Positions 28,055-36,289 of a DNA stretch of 64,000 nucleotides are shown one piece after another. How positions within the stretch are numbered: position 1 is the stretch's first letter; every line of letters begins with the position of its first letter. The stretch is from an uncultured Lachnospiraceae bacterium (GTDB lineage: Bacteria; Bacillota; Clostridia; Lachnospirales; Lachnospiraceae): contig CAJTWM010000001.1 in NCBI GenBank assembly GCA_910579805.1, forward strand, positions 124,001-188,000, given 5' to 3'. Below the pieces are notes generated by a model. It was not told the origin of the DNA. It did no database searches and saw only the letters and a program-made list of their open reading frames with translations. Made by a program: the position numbers and the translations under genes.

Positions 28055-29014
28055 ATGAAAAATTTAAAGGACATGAAAATAAATCCCCATTTGGTCATCT
28101 GGATCATTATTGGGATCATGTTTATTATTGTGGCCGTAAGATTATTTATTTGGAATAAAGGTATCAAATCGGATTTCGATCCCAATAATATCAGCGATGA
28201 TTTTGATACGGAAGCTTTAGACGTTATTTATAAAGTCAATACCGCCAAAATCGAAGGCTTTGAAGACGACGGCGTGACCACCGTACTTATGGTAGGAAAC
28301 AATCCGCTCACAGATAAAACGGGCGACGGCAGTATCGCCTCCCTTGTCGCTGAGCAGACACAGGCCCAAGTCTATTCCGCCGGTTTTGCCGACACCTGCC
28401 TTGCTGCCCTGAACAGCAGCTATTCCGAAGACTGCGCTGTGGACGCTTTCAGCCTCTTTTATCTGACAAAGGCGATGTGCGACGGCGATTACTCTCTTCA
28501 GGACGAGCTGATCGAATCCGGTAAAGTAAATGCCGGCTATAAGACGTCTCTTGACTTACTAAAAAATACGGACTACTCCAAAGTAGACGTTCTCGTATTT
28601 TTCTATGATGCAAGAGATTATCTGCAAAGGCGGAATCTTTATGATGAAAATAACGATCTGAATACCGGCACTTATACCGGCGCGCTTCGTGCTTCTGCCA
28701 AGCAGATTGCGGAAAAATATCCGCATATCCGTATCATTCTGATGTCTCCCTACTTTGCCAGCTTCGTAGACGAGGACGGGAACTATTTAAGCGGAGATAC
28801 CATGAATCTGGGCTGCGGCGTCATCCCCAACTATCTGCAGTTTAGCGTAGATGTAGGTAACGAGTGTATGTTTACGGTAATCGACAACTACTACGGTACG
28901 ATCATAGAAGACACTTCTTCCGAATATTTAGTTGACAATGTTAATCTGAACGATAAAGGGCGGGAAGCCATTGCCAAGCGTCTTGCAGAGACGATCGGTA
29001 TTCCTGAAAAATAG
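28055..29014 (+). CDS. Membrane-anchored SGNH-like protein lacking catalytic Ser and His
   Basis: 319 residues. Ribosome site GGAGG before the ATG. One N-terminal TM segment (about 13-32, VIWIIIGIMFIIVAVRLFI), then an extracellular alpha/beta domain. It follows the SGNH/GDSL plan: strand plus block I at about 79-87 reads TTVLMVGNNPL, where GDS(L) is expected, and the terminal block reads DNVNLNDKGREAIAKRLAE, where D-x-x-H is expected (Asn in place of His). Both catalytic residues therefore appear lost, suggesting a binding or regulatory pseudoenzyme. Compare the intact SGNH lipoprotein at 51795-52916. A terminator follows. Confidence 0.72.
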   Translation: MKNLKDMKINPHLVIWIIIGIMFIIVAVRLFIWNKGIKSDFDPNNISDDFDTEALDVIYKVNTAKIEGFEDDGVTTVLMVGNNPLTDKTGDGSIASLVAEQTQAQVYSAGFADTCLAALNSSYSEDCAVDAFSLFYLTKAMCDGDYSLQDELIESGKVNAGYKTSLDLLKNTDYSKVDVLVFFYDARDYLQRRNLYDENNDLNTGTYTGALRASAKQIAEKYPHIRIILMSPYFASFVDEDGNYLSGDTMNLGCGVIPNYLQFSVDVGNECMFTVIDNYYGTIIEDTSSEYLVDNVNLNDKGREAIAKRLAETIGIPEK

Positions 29015-29041
29015 TAAAAACTGCATAAGGACAATTGTGAA

Positions 29042-29250
29042 AGAGCCGGAGAATCTCCAGAGTGTGTTTGAAAATTGCTTTCCCCGAGATCTGCGTCACA
29101 GTTTGTGGGAGATTTGTATCAAATTTAAGAGGCGTAGCGGGCTGCGTTGATTAAATTTGGTGCAAATATCACGCAAAGTGGGGCGTGCAGATTGGGGGAA
29201 TGGGTTTCCAGACACGCTCTAGGTAGGATTCCGGCTCTGTTTTTATTTTC
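29042..29250 (+). terminator. Rho-independent terminator whose loop is occupied by an R1 element
   Basis: AGAGCCGGA at 29042-29050 (continuing GAATC) pairs with GGATTCCGGCTCT at 29226-29238, which is followed by GTTTTTATTTT. The arms are those of a normal intrinsic terminator for the SGNH-like gene, but between them lies a 162-bp R1 element, itself folded by its inverted ends. Confidence 0.6.
29059..29220 (+). mobile_element. R1 MITE-like element, copy A
   Basis: 162 bp bounded by AGAGTGTGTTTG and, inverted, CAGACACGCTCT. The interior (GCTTTCCCCGAGAT, CACAGTTTGTGGGAG, GATTAAATTTGGTGC, GCAAAGTGGGGCGTGCAGAT) matches copy B at 51343-51519 read on the opposite strand over nearly its whole length. 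No coding capacity. The end CTCTA is common to copies, hinting at a TA target. Confidence 0.8.
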
Positions 29251-29453
29251 TAAGTCTTTCTTTCTAATCTGCCATGATATGAGTACGATTCACCTATAAA
29301 AATTCATAATTTCATAAATTTGCACGGTTCAAACCGTTATTTATCCAAAAAACACCGTAATATCAAACATTCTCCGGCTTTTAACTACCAGCGCCACAGG
29401 GAAGGAAAACACTCCCGTAACTACTATTTTTCATTCCAAAGGAGGAAACAACT

Positions 29454-29540
29454 ATGATCGACGTTAACAAATTAAGCCTCACACAGATCGACAGGATCAC
29501 CTGCTTCAACAACTCGGACAAGCCGGACGGCACAAGATAA
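29454..29540 (+). CDS. 28-residue peptide of the phage tail remnant
   Basis: MIDVNKLSLTQIDRITCF... ending DKPDGTR, 28 codons plus TAA. Supported by a strong ribosome site (AAAGGAGG, 7 nt before the ATG). Too short for family assignment. It leads the tail-module remnant, and a GGACAG/CTGTCC hairpin follows it at about 29555-29572. It may be the surviving 5' end of a longer gene or a leader peptide. Confidence 0.4.
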   Translation: MIDVNKLSLTQIDRITCFNNSDKPDGTR

Positions 29541-29644
29541 CCGCGCCCCCTGCCACGGACAGTTCCCTGTCCTCATGACAGGCTGCAAAAAATACCTATT
29601 CACCATGATTCATAAGCGTATAAAGATACGCGGAAGGAGCACAT

Positions 29645-29833
29645 ATGATTACATTTATCAGATACTGCCGCATAAAGGCAAAAGAAATCAAACTGAAGCT
29701 GGCATTTTACAGCTTTTTGGAAAAAGGCATAAAAGAATTTTCTAAAAACAAAGAAACCTTGCAGAAAAAACTCATCCATGAATTTGCGGAAATACTCAGC
29801 CGCACGGACAGGGATGGGACTGAAATAGAGTAA
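29645..29833 (+). CDS. Small helical protein upstream of tape measure
   Basis: 62 residues, basic and helical (FIRYCRIKAKEIKLKLAFYS), no TM segment that I would call. Ribosome site GGAAGGAG 5-6 nt before the ATG. It stands 15 bp before the tape-measure gene, the place where tail assembly chaperones or small tail proteins normally lie. Function not recognised; an association with the tail module is inferred from position only. Confidence 0.55.
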   Translation: MITFIRYCRIKAKEIKLKLAFYSFLEKGIKEFSKNKETLQKKLIHEFAEILSRTDRDGTEIE

Positions 29834-29848
29834 AGGAGGAAACTACAT

Positions 29849-30994
29849 ATGGCAGATAATAAACTTTTTTCCATTGGTACGCTACTTTCTCTGATCAAGG
29901 ATAACGCCAGACAGGCTGCCGGCGAATTAAAAGAAGTGTACGCCCTGCTCTCCGAACTTCACAATACAAACCGCACGCTTTCCCAAACCGACCTGACCCG
30001 CATTGGTGAAAATGCAGTTGATACCGCCAGTAAATACGGCAGGAGCACGGCGGAGTATCTCTCCGCCGTGCTTAACGCAAACCGGATGGGCCATAAAAAT
30101 GCGGAAGGCTTCGCAGAACTTTCCCTTGCGCTTCAAAACACTTGTGACATCAGCGCAGATTTGGCAATGCAATACCTTTTAGCAGCCGACCATGCTTTTG
30201 CCATGAACGGCTCTGTCAAAGAGCTGACGCAGACCCTCGACGGTACCTGCCGCCTTACAGACCGTCATGCCCTCAGTATGTCAAAATTAGCAGAAGGCCT
30301 GACCGCTGTCAGCATGCAGGCCGCCGCTTCGGGCATGGATGTTCAAGAAACCACCGCTGCCCTTTCAGCCCTGTTGGCCACAACCGAACTTAGCGGCTCC
30401 GAAACCGGAAACGCACTTGCAGGCCTTTTGACGTATCTGCAGCAGATAACCGGGACAATCAACGGGACAGAAATCGACGCTGCCTCCCTTTCCGACTATG
30501 AAAACGCCTGTAACTCTTTAGGCGTTTCCTTGTATGAAACGAAAAAGGGGATAATCGGCCTGAAAGAACCCATGCAGATTGTCAAAGAATTATCCGAAAC
30601 CTACTGCACGCTAGACAGGACAAACAGCAAGCGTACCTCCCTTCTTGAGGCAGTCGGCAGTGACCCCGATCAGGCATCGGCTCTGGATGCTCTTTTGACA
30701 AACTACAGCCTATACGAAAAAATGCTGCAAGAATATGCAAACGGTACGGGCTCGTTTGCCGCCGAAGCTGAAAAAGCGGCAGATACATGGGAAGGTTCCT
30801 TAAACCGCCTCTCCAACACATGGACGGACACGGTAAGGAAACTCGTCCCTACTGACGCTGTAATCACCGCTGTGAACGGCCTTAACGGAATTTTATCCGT
30901 AATAAACAATATAACCGACAAAACAAATGCATTCAGCACAGTCGGCGCTTTAAGCGGCCTACTGATGTATACAAAAGGTATTGGTGAAGCATAA
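29849..30994 (+). pseudogene. Phage tail tape-measure protein, 5' exon/fragment
   Basis: 381 codons from an ATG with AAAGGAGG upstream. Residues about 45-200 match the TP901-type tape-measure pattern: ASKYGRSTAEYLSAVLNA, MSKLAEGLTAVSMQAAASGM, TAALSALLATTELSGSETGN. The part DTWEGSLNRLSNTWTDTVRK (about 308-327) precedes the usual hydrophobic section. Reading ends at ...TKGIGEA followed by TAA just inside the intron-like insertion. The protein continues after 32031, so this is an exon if the ribozyme splices, or a broken 5' fragment if not. No capsid, portal or tail-tube genes are nearby. Confidence 0.75.
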
Positions 30995-31354
30995 AAAATT
31001 CTAGTGGCAACCATACTGCGCCCACTCCTCTAAAGCCGCATAATCATGCCATGCGGCCAACGGACGAGGGCATCCGCCACTTTAAAATAGGATGGATACC
31101 TTTCATTTTATCAATGACAAAACCGAATATGCTGGAAAGCCTAAAGGCTGTATACATTCCGAAACGGAGCCGGAAACGGCAGACGGTAAGGTGCCGAAAG
31201 GCAGAAAGAAACGTATACGGCATACTATATGGCGAGAGCCTAAGTAGTGTTTTACGCTTTTGCATGATTATGACTTCCGAAATATCCGGAATCCGTTCTG
31301 ATATTTTCATAATACTGCCAAAAGGAATGGCTGATCGATAGGTAGGTATGGGGC

Positions 31355-31520
31355 ATTGCTCCATATTGAAAGCAGGGAAAGGCTAAGTCTATATCTTATA
31401 GATAGGTGTGGTTCTGTAATCCACGTCTTAACCCCCAACGACTGACAAGGTTTGACTGCATACAGGCGTAATTGTATGCAGTTGTGATATACAGTCTGAA
31501 CCTCATGAAAGTGAGTACTT
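31355..31520 (+). ncRNA. Group I intron catalytic core
   Basis: Visible pairings in the right order: AGCAGGGAAAGGCTAAG (P4-like), TCTATA/TATAGA (P5), GTGG/CCAC around 31407-31424 (P6), CAACGACTGACAAGG with GACT at 31440-31443 pairing with AGTC at 31493-31496 (P7), a perfect 10-bp P8 (ACTGCATACA / TGTATGCAGT) between them, the S-like GATATACAGTCTGAACC, and a P9 hairpin CTCA-TGAAAG-TGAG. This P7-P8-P7' order is diagnostic of group I introns. Typical of phage-gene introns. Confidence 0.75.
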
Positions 31521-31564
31521 TATTACAGAAAGACGGTCAAAGCAGGCTGATCCGCGCGGGTCTT

Positions 31565-31960
31565 TTACCACTCCGAACCACAGCTATTGCAGTGCCATTG
31601 TTTATGTACCTTACGGGAAAATACTCCCCACAAAAAGACGGATCCGGCTTTTGACAGGCCGCTGATCTTCTTGATGTTAGAACTGTTGCAGGTAGGACAG
31701 TGAGGGATAAGATTGTTTAGTTTTGCCGAAGCAATCTGTCTCTGCTGCTGAATCTGAAGTCTGATCTGCTGCATCTTTAACTGGTACTCGATCGGATCGT
31801 CTTCCCTTAATTTAAGCATTGCGTCAATAAAAGAATGATCATGGGAAATCTGTTTCATTTGATATAAATCATAATCCTCCCAATCATTTTTCCCACAAAG
31901 TGCACAGTTTTTCGTATTATCAATAGCCATAAATTCACAGTTTTTACACTTCCATATCAT
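31565..31960 (-). CDS. Double zinc-ribbon protein, antisense inside the intron-like insertion
   Basis: 131 residues. Ribosome site GGGGAGGG about 8 nt before the ATG and a consensus promoter at 32011-32039. The N-terminal ribbon has CKNC at 5-8 and CALC near 19-22; the C-terminal ribbon has CPTC and CNSC near residues 90 and 126. Between them is a helical segment rich in Gln/Leu (QLKMQQIRLQIQQQRQ), a possible coiled coil. GLSKAGSVFLWGVFSRKVHKQWHC is a short hydrophobic link between the last Cys pairs. Proteins of this build occur near mobile elements, but I know no assigned function. It may be a moron-type cargo gene or an element-encoded regulator. Confidence 0.82.
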   Translation of the reverse strand: MIWKCKNCEFMAIDNTKNCALCGKNDWEDYDLYQMKQISHDHSFIDAMLKLREDDPIEYQLKMQQIRLQIQQQRQIASAKLNNLIPHCPTCNSSNIKKISGLSKAGSVFLWGVFSRKVHKQWHCNSCGSEW

Positions 31961-32010
31961 AATTTTCCCTCCCCAATATTACATTTGCTAGCGGAAGTAA
32001 CTTTTATAAT

Positions 32011-32039
32011 ATTGTATCAGAAGAAAATAGGCAGTACAA
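32011..32039 (-). promoter_or_regulatory. Consensus-like promoter of the antisense zinc-ribbon gene
   Basis: Minus strand TTGTAC (32034-32039), 17-bp spacer, TACAAT (32011-32016), about 50 bp before the start codon. Transcription would run against the tape-measure message and across the ribozyme core. Confidence 0.7.
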
Positions 32040-34454
32040 TACTCTTCTGATAATGGGTGGAGTTCATGGTTAAGTAATTTTAAAAAACAATTGATAAATA
32101 CAAGCCGGGAATCCGATGCATTCTTTCAAAAGTTAAAGGCCACGGGAAACACCTTAACATCCGATACCATCCGGAGCATGGAACATGACAATATATTTGA
32201 TACCTTTATCATAGATCAAAACCTTGCCGACGAGTCCCTGATTGCCTTTCTCCGCGATGCTAACTACGGGACAAAGGATCTGGAAACCTACCGGCAATAC
32301 CTGCGTGATACCGGCAATGCCACTTATAGTTTCACTACCCTGACATCCAAAGCCGGAGCTGTCTTAAAATCTTTCGGCGCAGCCATGGCGTCCATGGGTG
32401 TCAACTTTCTGATCGGTTCCGTAGTCAATCTCGCCGTAAATTTAGCGGATAACTGGATCAACGCTTTGGAAAAACAACAGGAAACGACTGAAAAGCTGCA
32501 GGGTGAACTGTCTGGGATATGTTCCGAAATATCGGAAATAAATTCCCAATTAGAAACAACTGCCGACAGGATCAATAAATTAAATTCCAAGGATTCCCTG
32601 TCCTTTATAGAAAAAGGGGAATTGAGCCGGCTGATTGCCGAAAACAATGAACTGGAACGCAAAAAAAGGCTGCTCGAGGAACAGGAGGCCGCCAAACAGA
32701 AAGAAACGGCCGCATCAGTACAAAAAGAATTTGACATGAAATATGGTGACCGCATTTATGAAAAAGTCAGGACAGAAGAAGATTCCCAAAGTATGCGCAG
32801 GAAAAGGGAACGTTACTATGAACTGTATCTGAACGATTACAAAACCGATGAAGAAATCAGCGAACTGGATATTCTTTCTCAGGAACTGGATGCTTGGGAC
32901 AACGCTTCTTCCTCTTTTACGGATCATATAAAAGAACTCGTCTCCGCTTATGAAGATTTGAATCAAAAAAAGAAAAATGGCGCTAAACTGGATCCGCAGG
33001 AAGAAAACCGCCTTGCAGAATATAGAAAGGAGCTGGTAGACACTGCCCTTGACCTGTCCGATTACAGTGAAAGATATGGGATAGACGATGCAGCAAGCCA
33101 GTCATGGGACGATCTGGCCCAAGCCATAGACCGCTGTCTGTATCCCGAAGAATACCGCACTGACAAATTCAATGAACTATTCAGCAGATTACCTTCAGAT
33201 ATACAGCAGCATTTAACACAGCTGGCCCAAAACGGAACCCTGTCCGTAAAGCACCTGTCAGACACTATGTTGACGGATTTTACACAGGCGGGTTTTACGG
33301 CCGAGGAAATACTTGAACAAATTTATGCAACATTGGAAAATGCTTCAGCGGAAAGCAGAAAACATTCCTTGTTATCGGTCTTTGACACGATAAAACAGAT
33401 TAGCGGCAGACTGCATCCTGCCTTGGACTCTCTTGCTTCGGCATATCAGAATGTATTTACATCAGACGACAACGGTAACCTTTTGTTCATCCCCGGTCAG
33501 GCAGATTTGTCCCTGTTTGACAGTATCCGTTCCCAATTAGACGGAGTGGCTCAGGCAGGATTACCTGTTGACTACTCCGCTTTCGAAAATTTTGTTACTG
33601 TGTTAAGCGCTACGGAATCGAAAGAAAAAGATGTCCAAACCGCATTTAATGCCCTCGCCTCCTCTATCACACAGGCAGCGCTTTCAGGCACGGAAGATTT
33701 TGCCACCCTTAAATCCGCTCTTGCGGATCTGGGCGTTGCAAATAGTGAATTAACTGCTTTCAAAGTCCTGATCAAAAATACAAATGCTCTAAAAGAGTCC
33801 GGGCTTGACCTTGCCGACGCCTCCTATTCTGAGATGGTATCCTTTGCAAGAACACAGGTGTCCGCCCAAAACTTCACTGAAGCGTTAACTTCCTTAAGAA
33901 TACAGAAAATCCTGTGCAAAGACAACCCACTTAACACAGCCGGCGATATACAGAATCTCTATCTGCTCGCAAAGAGCGCCGGAATTGCCACTGACGCAGT
34001 ACAAACGCTTCTATCCTTAAATCTCGCTTATACCAAAGCATCTTCGGAAGGAAATACTTTGGCGGCATTGGCAGTCAGGGGACAAATGGAGATCGTAAAA
34101 AAACAAGTCATCGATCAGTTTTCCACCCTTGACAGCGAATTTGATTTTAGTAAAATGGGTCAAAATGCCTCTAAGGCGGCAGGAAATGCAGGTTCGGCAG
34201 CCGCCGATGCCTATCTGGATGCCTTCGAAAAAGAATTAAAAGACCTTCAGAACCTGAAAGATAACGGCATCCTCTCCGAAAAAGAATACTTAGACCGCTT
34301 AAGAATACTCTACGAACACTACTTCAAAGACAAAGCACAGTATGCAGAACAGTATTCACCGTGCGGCAATAGAAGACTCCGGCAAAATGACGGATTTTCT
34401 GGCAGCTGCGCCGAAGATCAATCCGGTCAATCAGTTCACGGGATTTTCCGGTGA
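32031..34454 (+). pseudogene. Phage tail tape-measure protein, main 3' part
   Basis: Frame open from 32031, with the first possible start TTG at 32091. It lacks a real ribosome site, fitting a 3' exon rather than a new gene. Contains a hydrophobic section (SFGAAMASMGVNFLIGSVVNLAVNLA) near residue 90 and a long coiled-coil region (GELSRLIAENNELERKKRL), both usual in tape-measure proteins, followed by helical sequence to residue ~780. The frame is lost at about 34345, after YFKDKAQYAEQ, and ends in an out-of-frame tail. The correct C-terminus continues in the next frame (34342-34632). Confidence 0.7.
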
Positions 34455-34632
34455 ACGCAGCGATAGCCATATCAATACCACAAACCTAAATTCCAATCCG
34501 GTTGTCAGCCAAACATTTCACATTACTATGCCTAATGTGACCAATTCCACTTCTGCCGAAGCTTTAATGGCAGATCTCCAATCTATAGGAGGAAAAAAAT
34601 ATCAGTTTTTTAGCACGCTTAAAAAATACTGA
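34342..34632 (+). pseudogene. Tape-measure protein, frameshifted C-terminal fragment
   Basis: 96 codons in the frame next to the preceding fragment. SIHRAAIEDSGKMTDFLAAA and the end ALMADLQSIGGKKYQFFSTL look like the C-terminal end of the same protein (the ...LMNELQ...KF end of many tape measures). No ribosome site at its first ATG. It joins the preceding part by a single-frame change and probably also an internal deletion, so the gene is decayed. Confidence 0.6.
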
Positions 34633-34683
34633 TCCCGACACGTTTAAAAACAATCAAAACATATGTCTCAAAGGAGGAATATC

Positions 34684-34974
34684 ATGAATCTGGTATCAGA
34701 TGAAATTTTAAAAGCGATCAAATACGCCATTGACAAGACCGTTATCATGACGGACAAAACATTCCCTTCTATCGTAACGAAGGTAAACGACAACGGCACT
34801 TACATCATTTTAGGCGAAGAAGGCTCTGAAAGGCTGGTATATTCGGCCATTCCGTCTTTGAATTTGGAATATATGTCTAAAGTGTGGGTGACCATGCCCC
34901 ACAACAGCCTGAATCATATGTACATCAGCGGTATCCGGCAGGAAAAACCTTACGGAAAGAAGCTGCCGCACTGA
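34684..34974 (+). CDS. Small phage-like protein after the tape measure
   Basis: 96 residues from the ATG at 34684, with AAAGGAGG 6 nt upstream. The N-terminus MNLVSDEILKAIKYAID is followed by a small beta-barrel-like section (FPSIVTKVNDNGTYIILGEE...VYSAIPSLNLEYMSKVWVTMP) that resembles OB-like tail or baseplate accessory proteins that carry a short surface. No catalytic motif. Reading frame and ribosome site are intact although the gene in front is broken. Hairpin and R2 repeat follow. Confidence 0.6.
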   Translation: MNLVSDEILKAIKYAIDKTVIMTDKTFPSIVTKVNDNGTYIILGEEGSERLVYSAIPSLNLEYMSKVWVTMPHNSLNHMYISGIRQEKPYGKKLPH

Positions 34975-35000
34975 ATTTGTGCAGCAGCCTCTTCCCTTCC

Positions 35001-35028
35001 GGCGGCAGGTCAATTCCGGCCTGCCGCC
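35001..35028. terminator. GC-rich hairpin between convergent genes
   Basis: GGCGGCAGG (35001-35009) pairs perfectly with CCTGCCGCC (35020-35028). No U-run follows on either strand, but its place after the last phage-like gene and before an R2 repeat fits a transcription boundary. Confidence 0.5.
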
Positions 35029-35044
35029 CATAAAAATGAAATTC

Positions 35045-35121
35045 TCACGTTAACTCCCATCTGCCTGCTTCAGCAGGCATACAAATCAAGATCGTGAAAT
35101 TTTTAATTTCACGCTAATCCC
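35045..35121 (-). repeat. R2 repeat, copy b (full length, two hairpins)
   Basis: Full 77-bp form: hairpin CTGCCTGC-TTCA-GCAGGCA and second hairpin CGTGAAATT-TTT-AATTTCACG, with TTAACTCC on one side and GCTAATCCC on the other. Compensating C-to-T/G-to-A changes in the first stem relative to copies a and c keep the pairing. Lies between convergent genes. Confidence 0.85.
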
Positions 35122-35145
35122 TAGCCATGCCCTTTCGTCCTTACA

Positions 35146-36156
35146 TTACAAAATCTGATAATATTCTTTAAACCACCTTACAAACTCTCCCAACCCTTTT
35201 TCAATGGAAGTATCCGGCTTAAATCCAAAATCCCCCATCAACTCCGAAACATCCGCATAAGTTTGGTATACGTCCCCCGGCTGCATAGGAAGATACTCCT
35301 TTTCCGCCTCCTGCCCCAACTGCCTTTCCAATTCACTTATAAAATCCATCAGTTTTATCGGGGAATGATTTCCGATATTATAAATCTTATATTGGGCGCC
35401 GTGTTCATTTTCTTCAGGCGGATTGCACAATATATTTACCACACCCTCTACAACGTCGTCCACATAAGTAAAATCCCTGTACATATCCCCGTTATTATAA
35501 ATCTGGATCTTCTCTCCTTTTGCAATTTTTAAAGCAAACTTGTAATACGCCATATCCGGCCTTCCGAAAGGACCGTATACCGTAAAAAAGCGAAGTCCTG
35601 TAACGGGAATATCATACAGCTTACTGTATGCATGGGCCATTAACTCATTGGATTTTTTGGTCGCCGCATAAAGGCTCACCGGCGCGTCCACCATATCCTC
35701 CGTAGAAAACGGTATCTTTTGATTTCCGCCATAAACGGAACTGGAAGAAGCAAATACAAGATGTTCTACAGGATGCCGCCTGCATGCCTCCAAAATATGA
35801 TAAAATCCCATCATATTGGATTGCATATAGGCATCCGGATTTTCTATACTATAACGCACTCCCGCCTGCGCCGCCAAATTGATCACAATATCCGGCATAT
35901 AATCTTCAAAAAGTGCAAAAACCTGCTCCTTGTCCGCAAGATCCGCCTTTTCAAAACGATAACCTTCTTTTCCCTTCAATTCGCAAAGCCTTGCCTGTTT
36001 TAACTCCACATCATAATAATCGTTCATATTGTCAAAGCCAAGCACCTGCGCACCTGCCTCCAAAAGACTTTTGGAAAGATGAAATCCGATAAATCCGGCG
36101 CCGCCGGTTACCATATACCTCTTATTTTTATCAAACTGTTTCCTGTCTTTCCCCAT
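35146..36156 (-). CDS. UDP-glucuronate 4-epimerase (CapI/LspL type)
   Basis: 336 residues. Extended SDR: VTGGAGFIGFHLSKSLL, the CapI-family start FDNMNDYYDVELKQARL, Ser/Tyr/Lys triad in FASSSSVYGG and YAATKKSNELMAHAYSK, and FFTVYGPFGRPDMA. Converts UDP-GlcA to UDP-GalA. UDP-GlcA would come from the dehydrogenase at 38328-39638 in the same group of genes, so the locus can supply a galacturonic acid residue. The substrate is inferred from family and neighbour; UDP-Glc/GalNAc epimerase is the less likely alternative. Confidence 0.9.
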   Translation of the reverse strand: MGKDRKQFDKNKRYMVTGGAGFIGFHLSKSLLEAGAQVLGFDNMNDYYDVELKQARLCELKGKEGYRFEKADLADKEQVFALFEDYMPDIVINLAAQAGVRYSIENPDAYMQSNMMGFYHILEACRRHPVEHLVFASSSSVYGGNQKIPFSTEDMVDAPVSLYAATKKSNELMAHAYSKLYDIPVTGLRFFTVYGPFGRPDMAYYKFALKIAKGEKIQIYNNGDMYRDFTYVDDVVEGVVNILCNPPEENEHGAQYKIYNIGNHSPIKLMDFISELERQLGQEAEKEYLPMQPGDVYQTYADVSELMGDFGFKPDTSIEKGLGEFVRWFKEYYQIL

Positions 36157-36240
36157 TTTTCCTCATTTCCGCGCCGCTTTATGCGCATAGATTATGATTG
36201 TTTTTACCGCCCGCTGCTTATTCTCATCCGTAATGCCTGA

Positions 36241-36289
36241 AGCGTGTTTGAAAATTGCTTTCCCCGAGATGCATTTTCAAACATACTCT
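36241..36289 (-). mobile_element. R1 MITE-like element, internally deleted copy C
   Basis: 49 bp holding both R1 ends: AGCGTGTTTGAAAATTGC with TTTCCCCGAGAT, then CATTTTCAAACATACTCT. The whole interior of copies A and B is missing. Its right end supplies the stop codon of the adjoining membrane-protein gene. Confidence 0.75.

Larger units (their letters stand above)
30985..32060 (+). mobile_element. Group I intron-like insertion in the tape-measure gene (ends approximate)
   Basis: About 1.07 kb interrupts a reading frame that resumes in the expected tape-measure context downstream. It holds a group I ribozyme core (31355-31520) and an antisense zinc-ribbon gene with its own promoter. No intact homing endonuclease is present. 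A 51-codon stretch at 31092-31247 (MDTFHFINDK...) may be a leftover. Exact splice sites were not resolved: the 5' site is near GGTATTGGT at 30977-30985 and the 3' site is between about 32040 and 32070. Confidence 0.6.

Noticed and set aside
29319..29340. ACGGTTCAAACCGT palindrome as operator
   Set aside because: A single short inverted repeat without a clear promoter next to it; not enough to call.
31092..31247. 51-codon gene within the intron-like element
   Set aside because: No ribosome site and no recognisable domain; mentioned only as a possible endonuclease remnant.
31355..31520. Group II intron
   Set aside because: No domain V hairpin and no reverse transcriptase; the P7/P8 order fits group I instead.
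34330..34360. Programmed ribosomal frameshift in the tape measure
   Set aside because: No slippery heptamer or downstream stem visible; decay is simpler.
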